From assembly GCA_947484105.1 (NCBI GenBank), contig CANKON010000045.1, positions 1-8,783 on the forward strand: a DNA stretch of 8,783 nt, in the 5' to 3' direction. The position numbers and the translations under genes were made by a program. The notes under the pieces were generated by a model. The model was not told where the DNA came from. It ran no database searches and was given only the letters and a program-made list of their open reading frames with translations. The stretch comes from Methylococcaceae bacterium (GTDB taxonomy: Bacteria; Pseudomonadota; Gammaproteobacteria; Methylococcales; Methylomonadaceae). Below, piece after piece: positions 1 to 6,147 of this stretch; positions within the stretch are counted from its first letter, which is position 1; every line of letters begins with the position of its first letter.

Positions 1-267
1 CTCGTGGACAAAATAATTTTAGGTCTACGCTTAACTTTTTAGTCATAATCAAAATCTCTCGTTTTTTGAGATATTTTGAACCAAAACTGCCCTAAATTCT
101 CACCTGCATTGGTTTGTGGGCACTATCGAATTTCCATAAGCGAAAGAAGAAGCCTTGTTTTTAAAAGATATTTTTCTTAACTTAATGGCATTGCGTCATT
201 GTGGGGTGAGAAACTGACTTTTTATCGGATTTAACTTCTCATAAGACTTTCGAGTGTAAGTTTTTGT

Positions 268-279
268 AAGTAATTACTT
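268..279. repeat. 12-bp perfect palindrome
   Basis: AAGTAATTACTT reads identically on both strands. It lies about 60 bp upstream of the 35-codon ORF, where an operator for a dimeric regulator could sit. It is AT-rich and short, so chance occurrence is possible. No regulator can be assigned. Confidence 0.35.
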
Positions 280-328
280 TTGTCACTGTGTTGAAATGTT
301 GCCACATTAAGAAAATTGTTCCGAATCT

Positions 329-335
329 GAGGTGA
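329..335 (+). promoter_or_regulatory. Strong Shine-Dalgarno site for the 35-codon ORF
   Basis: GAGGTGA ends 4 bases before the ATG at 340. It is the closest match to the canonical ribosome binding site in front of any start in this window; the large genes have only weak purine stretches such as CGAGAA or AAAAAG. Its position is the main reason to treat the 35-codon ORF as real and to choose 340 rather than the internal ATG at 349. Confidence 0.6.
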
Positions 336-339
336 CAAC

Positions 340-447
340 ATGAATTCCATGATTAGCAATTACTACACTGCTGCGTTACTTTTTCTGTCTGGTCTAATGA
401 TAATGGCGTATGTGTTTGAGGGTACCCGTGCGTTGCTAAACTTTTAA
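340..447 (+). CDS. Small single-pass membrane protein, unknown function (35 aa)
   Basis: This ORF of 35 codons plus TAA is too short for usual gene callers. Residues 1-10 are polar and include two tyrosines. Residues 11-26 (AALLFLSGLMIMAYVF) form one hydrophobic stretch long enough for a membrane helix. The tail EGTRALLNF is short and mildly polar. It is preceded by the best ribosome binding site of the window (329-335). The shape fits small membrane proteins that modulate a larger complex or act as regulators or toxins, but I recognise no family: it does not look like CydX or KdpF. It lies 103 bp upstream of the first receiver gene in the same direction, so co-transcription is possible. That it is translated is an inference from the Shine-Dalgarno sequence and hydrophobicity. 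Confidence 0.5.
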   Translation: MNSMISNYYTAALLFLSGLMIMAYVFEGTRALLNF

Positions 448-550
448 TTTCCTCTTTCTATCTGGCGGTAAATAAGCAGTTTTTTTGTTGTTTTTTAACT
501 TATCCCAATAACTTTGAATAAGCTGCAATTAAGATTCTTAATTTAGAAAA

Positions 551-925
551 ATGGCAAAAATTCTAGTAGCAGATGATGATGCAATATACCTCAACCTGAT
601 TGCAACCACGCTTCTCAGCAACAATCACAATGTTGTTTGTGCTAAAGACGGTGAGGAAGCATTAAGACTTCATAAGTCACAAACATTCGATTTGATTATT
701 ACGGATATTTTGATGCCGAATGTTGATGGCATAGATCTGATTATAGAATTAAAAACATGCCATTCAGCCACGCCAATTATTGCCATGTCAGGTGGCGGCG
801 GCAATAAGATTGTAACCGCATTAAATTTACAATCAGCAAGCATATTTGGCGTACATTCGGTATTACAAAAACCTTTTATTAGTACTTGTTTTCTTGATGT
901 AGTTAGAAGTGCTTTGGAAGATTAG
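551..925 (+). CDS. Stand-alone CheY-like receiver protein (first of tandem pair)
   Basis: The 124-residue protein is a complete single receiver (REC) domain with no output domain. Visible landmarks are the acidic triad D8-D10, the phospho-acceptor D52 in LIITDILMPN, the switch serine S80 after IIAM, and the conserved K107 in LQKPF. It should accept phosphate from a histidine kinase and act by protein-protein contact, as CheY or Spo0F do; partner and kinase are unknown. An in-frame TAA at 539-541 just upstream fixes the start at this ATG, although the ribosome binding site (TAGAAAA) is poor. A glycine run G81-G84 follows the switch serine, and the usual aromatic switch residue before the KPF motif is not evident (GVHSVLQ). 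The next gene is a paralogue beginning 13 bp after the stop, at roughly 60% identity by my manual alignment. Confidence 0.93.
   Translation: MAKILVADDDAIYLNLIATTLLSNNHNVVCAKDGEEALRLHKSQTFDLIITDILMPNVDGIDLIIELKTCHSATPIIAMSGGGGNKIVTALNLQSASIFGVHSVLQKPFISTCFLDVVRSALED
674..742 (+). repeat. Direct repeat copy 1, shared by the tandem receivers
   Basis: This segment encodes residues 42-64 of the first receiver, including the phosphorylation site. It matches 1062-1130 at 61 of 69 bases by my count, with runs of identical codons (AAG TCA CAA ACA and ATT ATT ACG GAT ATT TTG ATG). Flanking parts of the two genes are much less alike. See the finding on possible gene conversion. Confidence 0.8.
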
Positions 926-938
926 ATCGAGAAAAATT

Positions 939-1310
939 ATGGCAAACATTTTGGTTGCAGACGATGATGAACAATATCCAGTTATGCTTGCAAAAATACT
1001 TCGTAGTAATCATCACCACGTCGTTATTGCAGTCGATGGGCAACAAGCCTTAAATTTTTGTAAGTCACAAACATTTGATTTAATTATTACGGATATTTTG
1101 ATGCCAAATTTTGATGGCATTGATTTAATCGTGAATTTAATTGAATACAATTCAAAAGTGCCAATTATTGCTATTTCAGGCGGGCGTAACACGATTACCG
1201 CTGAATTTAATTTGCAATCCGCTCACGCATTAGGGGTGCAAGCTGCGTTGAAAAAACCTTTTACCAATGAGAAATTATTTGAAACGGTTGGTAGATTACT
1301 ATCGCACTGA
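939..1310 (+). CDS. Stand-alone CheY-like receiver protein (second of tandem pair)
   Basis: With the start at 939 the protein has 123 residues and aligns from its first residue with the upstream receiver (MANILVADDD versus MAKILVADDD). A GTG at 909 is in frame but would overlap the upstream gene and add ten residues absent from the paralogue, so I reject it. Residues D8-D10, D52, S80 and K106 (LKKPF) form the complete phosphorylation site. There is no output domain. The stretch TCGAGAAAAATT before the ATG resembles the one before the chemoreceptor gene at 6148. The pair is probably co-transcribed and arose by tandem duplication. The two copies differ most at residues 11-20 and 67-74, so they may have different kinases or partners. 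Confidence 0.93.
   Translation: MANILVADDDEQYPVMLAKILRSNHHHVVIAVDGQQALNFCKSQTFDLIITDILMPNFDGIDLIVNLIEYNSKVPIIAISGGRNTITAEFNLQSAHALGVQAALKKPFTNEKLFETVGRLLSH
1062..1130 (+). repeat. Direct repeat copy 2, shared by the tandem receivers
   Basis: This is the counterpart of 674-742 in the second receiver gene, covering residues 42-64. Most of the eight differences are synonymous third-position changes; the only amino-acid change is V58 to F. Confidence 0.8.
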
Positions 1311-1406
1311 ATTTTTATGCACAATAAACGTGTGTGAAGTCGCCTGATCGCCCCATTTTTCAATCTTGTATAACTGACCAGTTCCCGCTCTGAAATAATT
1401 GGACGA

Positions 1407-1533
1407 TTTTACAATACCTTTGCCAATTTAAAATTGATAAAAAAACAGATTTTGCGATCGTTATAAGTTCGTTACAAATTGGTGTGTTATCAAAAATCAC
1501 TTATTTTTCATTTTGGCAAAGGTATTGGTAAAA
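1407..1533. repeat. Long inverted repeat with nested inner repeat
   Basis: The left arm, 1407-1426 (TTTTACAATACCTTTGCCAA), matches the reverse complement of the right arm, 1513-1533, with a single one-base gap. The arms are 86 bp apart. Inside them a second pair, TTGATAA (1434-1440) and TTATCAA (1487-1493), is also inverted, so the whole segment could fold as a stepped hairpin or cruciform. It could be a small MITE-like element, a pair of binding sites for one regulator in opposite orientation, or a structured leader. No transposase or target-site duplication is visible. Confidence 0.7.
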
Positions 1534-1534
1534 A

Positions 1535-1550
1535 TGAGATATGTATCACA
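1535..1550. promoter_or_regulatory. CRP-family-like binding site
   Basis: TGAGA-TATGTA-TCACA matches the classic CRP/Vfr/Clp pattern TGTGA-N6-TCACA at nine of ten half-site bases. A weaker copy at 1563-1578 (AAAGA-TGTGTA-TCATG) keeps the GA-N6-TC core. The site lies 183 bp upstream of the diguanylate cyclase ATG. A possible promoter TTGATT (1589-1594), 17 bp, CTTAAT (1612-1617) would put it near -81, a distance compatible with class I activation, but both hexamers match only four of six. Which CRP-family protein would bind is not known. Confidence 0.35.
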
Positions 1551-1678
1551 TTTTTTATTTTCAAAGATGTGTATCATGAGAAATCGCATTGATTTAATTA
1601 TGGTTTTTTAACTTAATCTTCTGTAGTAACATCGCAAAGGCACGGAATTTTATGGTGTATAACTAAGTTTCGAAGTAT

Positions 1679-1687
1679 TGGTATAAT
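1679..1687 (+). promoter_or_regulatory. Extended -10 promoter of the signalling operon
   Basis: TGG followed by TATAAT is a perfect -10 hexamer (1682-1687) with the TGn extension. No good -35 lies 16-18 bp upstream, which extended -10 promoters can tolerate. Transcription would start around 1694, leaving a leader of about 23 bases before the ATG at 1718. Confidence 0.55.
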
Positions 1688-1717
1688 CAGCTTTTTCTCT
1701 CGTAGACATAATTTTTA

Positions 1718-3049
1718 ATGAAAAAACAATATGAAAGTTTCTTTAACGTTTTAAATCAGGCTGCAATCATTTCCGAGGCAGATGTGAAAGGAAACATCTT
1801 ATTGGTTAATGATAAATTTTGCGAAGTAGCAGGCTATGAACGCAATGAATTATTGGGGAATAATCATCGTATTTTAAATTCTGGTATGCATTCAAAATCG
1901 TTCTTTGGGGGAATGTGGGAAACCATTTCCAGTGGTCAAATATGGACAGGTGAAATTTGTAATCGTTCAAAAAATGGCTCACTTTACTGGGTGAACTCGA
2001 CCATTATTCCCGTTATTGATGAATTAACAAAAGAGATAGAAAAATATATTTCAGTTAGATTCGAGATTACTGAACAAAAAGCATTAGAAATTCAATTGAG
2101 CACGGCTCAAGAAAAATTAGAATCCACAATAGACGAATTAAAGTATTACAAATTTGCTTTAGATCAGCATGCCATAGTTGCTATAACAAACGTACAAGGC
2201 AACATAATCTTTGCTAATGAGAAATTTTGTACCGTGAGTGGTTATTCAAGGGAAGAATTATTAGGGCAAAATCATCGGTTATTGAACTCGGGATACCATC
2301 TAAAAGATTTCTTTAAAGAAATGTATCGTGAGATTTCACGAGGTCAAACATGGTATGGTGAGATTTGTAATCGAGCTAAAGATGGTTCATTTTATTGGGT
2401 GCTAACGACGATTGTGCCATTCTTGGACACTCACGGGAAACCCGTCCGCTACATTGCCATTCGTACTGATATTACACAACGTAAAAAAGATGAGGAAATC
2501 ATCTATCAATTAGCTTTCTATGACCCCTTAACAAAATTAGCCAATCGAAGATTGTTGCTTGACCGTTTAGAACAAGCCATGAATTTAAGTCAACGGACGC
2601 AAGAATACGGCGTATTGCTATTCCTAGATTTAGACAAATTTAAACCTGTTAACGACTATTTTGGACATGATGTTGGCGATGCTTTATTACACGAAGTTGC
2701 AAATCGATTGAATGAATGTGTACGCAAAGTGGATACCGTTGCGCGTTTTGGTGGCGATGAGTTTGTGGTTTTGTTAAATGAGCTTGGAAAAGAGCCGATG
2801 GAAGTCAGACAAAATACTTATTACATAGCAGAAAAGATTTTAAAAAGTTTAAATCAACCTTACCTGTTGCACGCTACAGGTAATGAAACGATTACGCATA
2901 ATTGTTCTTGTAGTATCGGCATGGTGGAGTTTGTAGGGTGTTCTATTTCAACAGATGAACTATTAAAACAAGCGGATTGCGCCATGTACCAAGTCAAAAA
3001 TAATGGTCGTAATGGTATTTCTTTTTTTGAAACTGAAAAACTAAATTAG
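1718..3049 (+). CDS. Cytosolic diguanylate cyclase, PAS-PAS-GGDEF (443 aa)
   Basis: The protein should make c-di-GMP from two GTP. Domains in order are PAS (about 8-118), a short coiled-coil-like linker (119-145), PAS (about 143-255) and GGDEF (about 268-438). The active-site motif is intact (GGDEF, 345-349), and the product-inhibition I-site RxxD is present as RKVD (336-339), five residues ahead. The two PAS domains are close repeats of each other; both carry the NifL/Aer-like pattern with His50/His186, Trp76/Trp212, the GEICNR box and Tyr-Trp after the KNG/KDG turn. This PAS class includes FAD-binding redox sensors, so a flavin cofactor is a reasonable inference. There is no membrane segment. 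An in-frame TAA at 1709-1711 rules out a longer start, although no Shine-Dalgarno sequence is obvious. It is the first gene of a three-gene operon, with the next start 8 bp after its stop. Confidence 0.92.
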   Translation: MKKQYESFFNVLNQAAIISEADVKGNILLVNDKFCEVAGYERNELLGNNHRILNSGMHSKSFFGGMWETISSGQIWTGEICNRSKNGSLYWVNSTIIPVIDELTKEIEKYISVRFEITEQKALEIQLSTAQEKLESTIDELKYYKFALDQHAIVAITNVQGNIIFANEKFCTVSGYSREELLGQNHRLLNSGYHLKDFFKEMYREISRGQTWYGEICNRAKDGSFYWVLTTIVPFLDTHGKPVRYIAIRTDITQRKKDEEIIYQLAFYDPLTKLANRRLLLDRLEQAMNLSQRTQEYGVLLFLDLDKFKPVNDYFGHDVGDALLHEVANRLNECVRKVDTVARFGGDEFVVLLNELGKEPMEVRQNTYYIAEKILKSLNQPYLLHATGNETITHNCSCSIGMVEFVGCSISTDELLKQADCAMYQVKNNGRNGISFFETEKLN

Positions 3050-3057
3050 TTAAAAAG

Positions 3058-6000
3058 ATGGATAAATTGAAAGCATTTAAGGGATTAAGCCCAGTCTATA
3101 ACCTACTAATTATGTTGGTTTTTATACTTTGTTTAACGGGTACATTTTTGACTTGTTATTGGATGCGATTGGACATTCAAAATAACGAATATCTAAGATT
3201 CGTGAATGACTGCACTGAAGTTCAACAGAAAATAATTGCTCGTTTAAAGTCACATGAACAAATTTTGTTAAGTAGTGCGGCGATGTTTGAATCTTCGGCA
3301 CACGTTACGAGAGATGATTTCCACCGTTATGCAAACCGATTACAACTTAACGAATCGTTTAATGGCATTCAAGGATTGGCTTTTTTACAATGGATACCTG
3401 CACATCAGCTAACCAGTCACCAATCTCAAATTAAAGCCGAGGGGTTTTCAAATTATTTCGTGTATCCAACAGGTGAACGAGAAGCCTATGCCCCCGTTGT
3501 GTATATAGAACCTTTTACTGAACCAAATTCTCGTGCTTTTGGATATGACATCTATTCTGAACCTATTCGGCGCGAAGCGATGGAGAGAGCAAGAGATGAA
3601 AACCTTGTAACAATTTCTCAAAAAATAACATTAGTTCAAGAAACGCAAGCCCAACCTCAAGCAAGCATCTTGATGTTTGCACCTGTTTATCAACCAAACA
3701 AACCGATTGATACGCCCGCACAACGAAAACTGGCTTTGTTTGGCTGGGTAGACAGTCCATTTGTGATAAGCCATTTATTACATGACATTGTTGGCGATAA
3801 AAACGTTCATCTGCAAATTTATGATGGTGATTCTTTCAATCCAGAAGACTTATTATTTTCAAGTGCTGATTTATCGCTGACGAGAAGCAGTCAATTTAGC
3901 TTACAAAAACAAGTGCGCTTTAATGATTCGGTGTGGACATTGCATTTTCAACGTTTGGCAAAATTCGATGATAGCAAAATTTTCATGGTCGGTACTTTAG
4001 GGATATTGGTCAGTTTCTTATTGTCTATTGTGTTGATTTCCAATCTCAAAAAGAAAGCTGACGCTTATGAAATTGCAGATAAATTAACTGAGCAGTTAAG
4101 AGCCACATTGGACGCGATTCCTGATTTAATGTTTGAACTCGGATTAGACGGCTATTACTACAGTTGGCATGTACCACACATGCATCAACTTTTTAGAGTT
4201 CCATCTGAATTCATGCGTAAAAAAGTGACAGAGGTTTTACCTCTTGAAGCGGCTTGCATTGTGATTTCAGCACTAGAAGAAGCTAATAAAACAGGCTATT
4301 CAAATGGCAAACGTATTGAATTATTATTGCCACAGGGTCAGTCATGGTTTGAATTATCAGTCGCTAAGAAAGCAGCACATATTGACGATCAGCAACCGCG
4401 CTTTATTGTTTTATCCAGAGACATCACTCAACGCAAAAAAAATGAAATTGAATTATCTATTGCAGCTAAAGTTTTTGAATCGCAAGAAGGAATGATAATT
4501 ACGGATAGTCATAAAAACATCATTAGAGTTAATAAATCCTTTGCTCTCATTACGGGTTATAGCGAAAAAGAAGTGATTGGCAAAAATCCCAAATTTTTAA
4601 ACTCGGGAAGACATAATGCAACGTTCTATGAAAATATGTGGCAGTCCATCAATGAGAATGATTCATGGCAAGGTGAAATTTGGAATAAACGTAAAAATGG
4701 TGAAGTATTTCCTGAATGGCTAACAGTTACAGTTATTAAAGATGCAGAAGGCATTATCAGTCACTACGTTGCTACATTAAGCGATATTACGACCCGAAAA
4801 TTAGCAGAAACAGAAATTGAACGGTTAGCTTTTTATGATTCATTGACCGAATTACCCAATCGCCGATTACTGCAAGATAGATTGAAGATAGAGTTAGCCG
4901 CGAGTAAATGCACTAACAGAAAATCTGCATTGCTATTTATTGATTTGGATAATTTTAAAAATCTAAACGATACGCTTGGACATGACATTGGTGATTTGCT
5001 GTTAAAACAGATTAGTGGACGCTTAAAATCCTGTGTTAGGGATTGCGATACCGTTGCACGTTTTGGTGGCGATGAATTTATCGTGATTCTTAAAAACTTG
5101 AGCAGCGACAATATGGATGCTGCAGAAAAAGCAGAGGGTATTTCTAGTAAGATTTTGAAGGTACTTAATGATACCTACCAACTGGGTGATCATCATCGTT
5201 ATCAATGCACATTAAGCATTGGTATTACCGTGTTTGATGGCAGCGAAGAATCTATTGAAGAATTACTTAAACATGCCGATATAGCAATGTATGAGGCCAA
5301 GAAAGCAGGTCGGAACACATTACGTTTCTACGACCCACAAATGCAAGTTGACATAAATACCCGTTCTGCCTTGGAAAAGGATTTACACAATGCCGTTCTT
5401 AACAATCAATTTGTCCTCCATTATCAAGCGCAAATTCATGACGATAAGGTTGTTGGCGCAGAAGTTTTAATTCGCTGGGAGCATCCTGAGCGCGGTTTCA
5501 TTTCACCTGATAAATTTATTCCTTTAGCAGAAGAAACGGATTTGATATTGCCGATTGGTCAATGGGTGCTAGAAACAGCTTGTAACCAACTGAAAAATTG
5601 GCAAAGTCATGTAGATACTGAGCATTTGAAGATAGCGGTCAATGTAAGTGCGAAACAATTTTATCAACCTAACTTTACAGAGCAGGTGCAAAAGTTGCTT
5701 TATGACACTCAAATAAAACCCGATAAGCTGAAATTAGAGCTGACTGAAACGTTACTGCTCGATGATATTGAACAAACGATTTCAACTATGAATGCTCTTC
5801 GTGAATTAGGCGTATGTTTTTCAATGGATGATTTTGGAACAGGTTATTCGTCATTATCTTATTTAACACGCTTGCCACTTGACCAACTTAAAATTGACCA
5901 GTCCTTTGTTCGTAATATAGGCGTTAAGCCTTCTGACGCTGTAATTGTGCAAACTATCATTGGGATGGCTCAAAATCTCGGTATAGAAGTGATTGCCGAA

Positions 6001-6123
6001 GGTGTAGAAACAGAAGATCAGCGTGATTTTTTAGAACAAAATAATTGCTTTATGTATCAAGGCTATTTTTTCAGTAAACCCATTCCGCTAAATAAATTTG
6101 AGCTATTAAACCTTAGCAAGTAA
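3058..6123 (+). CDS. Membrane CHASE-PAS-PAS-GGDEF-EAL c-di-GMP enzyme (1021 aa)
   Basis: This is a two-pass inner-membrane sensor that can in principle both make and break c-di-GMP. TM1 spans about 14-36, a periplasmic CHASE domain about 40-305 (with IQGLAFLQWIP at 104-114 and AFGYDIYSEPIRREAMERAR at 160-179), and TM2 about 309-330. In the cytosol follow PAS (345-458), PAS (466-575), GGDEF (590-758) and EAL (765-1015). The cyclase site is intact (GGDEF, 670-674) with an I-site RDCD (661-664). The phosphodiesterase site also looks intact: EVL at 802-804 (a variant seen in active enzymes such as RocR), N862, E894 and E897, DDFGTGYSS (924-932), K945, E981 of EGVET, and QGYFFSKP (1001-1008). The second PAS has the NifL/Aer-like Trp537 and NKRKNG (543-548); the first PAS is divergent. 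CHASE domains bind small extracellular ligands; the ligand here is unknown. The start has a weak AAAAAG upstream and is probably translated by coupling to the preceding gene. Confidence 0.93.
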   Translation: MDKLKAFKGLSPVYNLLIMLVFILCLTGTFLTCYWMRLDIQNNEYLRFVNDCTEVQQKIIARLKSHEQILLSSAAMFESSAHVTRDDFHRYANRLQLNESFNGIQGLAFLQWIPAHQLTSHQSQIKAEGFSNYFVYPTGEREAYAPVVYIEPFTEPNSRAFGYDIYSEPIRREAMERARDENLVTISQKITLVQETQAQPQASILMFAPVYQPNKPIDTPAQRKLALFGWVDSPFVISHLLHDIVGDKNVHLQIYDGDSFNPEDLLFSSADLSLTRSSQFSLQKQVRFNDSVWTLHFQRLAKFDDSKIFMVGTLGILVSFLLSIVLISNLKKKADAYEIADKLTEQLRATLDAIPDLMFELGLDGYYYSWHVPHMHQLFRVPSEFMRKKVTEVLPLEAACIVISALEEANKTGYSNGKRIELLLPQGQSWFELSVAKKAAHIDDQQPRFIVLSRDITQRKKNEIELSIAAKVFESQEGMIITDSHKNIIRVNKSFALITGYSEKEVIGKNPKFLNSGRHNATFYENMWQSINENDSWQGEIWNKRKNGEVFPEWLTVTVIKDAEGIISHYVATLSDITTRKLAETEIERLAFYDSLTELPNRRLLQDRLKIELAASKCTNRKSALLFIDLDNFKNLNDTLGHDIGDLLLKQISGRLKSCVRDCDTVARFGGDEFIVILKNLSSDNMDAAEKAEGISSKILKVLNDTYQLGDHHRYQCTLSIGITVFDGSEESIEELLKHADIAMYEAKKAGRNTLRFYDPQMQVDINTRSALEKDLHNAVLNNQFVLHYQAQIHDDKVVGAEVLIRWEHPERGFISPDKFIPLAEETDLILPIGQWVLETACNQLKNWQSHVDTEHLKIAVNVSAKQFYQPNFTEQVQKLLYDTQIKPDKLKLELTETLLLDDIEQTISTMNALRELGVCFSMDDFGTGYSSLSYLTRLPLDQLKIDQSFVRNIGVKPSDAVIVQTIIGMAQNLGIEVIAEGVETEDQRDFLEQNNCFMYQGYFFSKPIPLNKFELLNLSK

Positions 6124-6147
6124 TTCACACTTCATTCGAGAATAATC

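Larger units (their letters stand above)
1..339. other. Left non-coding stretch, no convincing gene
   Basis: No reading frame here has a start codon, a ribosome binding site and a useful length together. The motif TTAACTT occurs three times on the + strand (31-37, 177-183, 231-237), and a 12-bp perfect palindrome lies at 268-279. A minus-strand ATG at 46-44 opens a frame that runs off the left edge after about 15 codons; it is too short to call. I see no good -10/-35 pair for the downstream ORF; TTGAAA at 291-296 is the best -35-like hexamer, but nothing close to TATAAT follows it at the right distance. Confidence 0.6.
1311..1717. other. 407-bp intergenic region with structured and regulatory DNA
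   Basis: No ORF worth calling lies between the second receiver and the diguanylate cyclase. No clear rho-independent terminator follows the receiver gene. The region holds a near-palindrome AACTGACCAGTT (1372-1383), a long inverted repeat (1407-1533), a CRP-like palindrome (1535-1550) with a partial copy at 1563-1578, the motif TTAACTTAAT (1608-1617), and an extended -10 promoter (1679-1687). It most likely controls the three-gene operon that begins at 1718. Confidence 0.7.

Noticed and set aside
909..938. GTG start giving a ten-residue longer second receiver
   Set aside because: It overlaps the upstream gene and adds residues missing in the paralogue; the ATG at 939 aligns exactly with the paralogue's start.
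1372..1383. Near-palindrome AACTG-AC-CAGTT
   Set aside because: Five-base arms are too short to call an operator without recurrence elsewhere in the window.
1514..1528. Sigma-54-like element TGGCAA-N5-TTGG
   Set aside because: The spacing fits a -24/-12 promoter, but the near-invariant GC at -12 is GG, and the sequence is part of the right arm of the inverted repeat, which explains it better.
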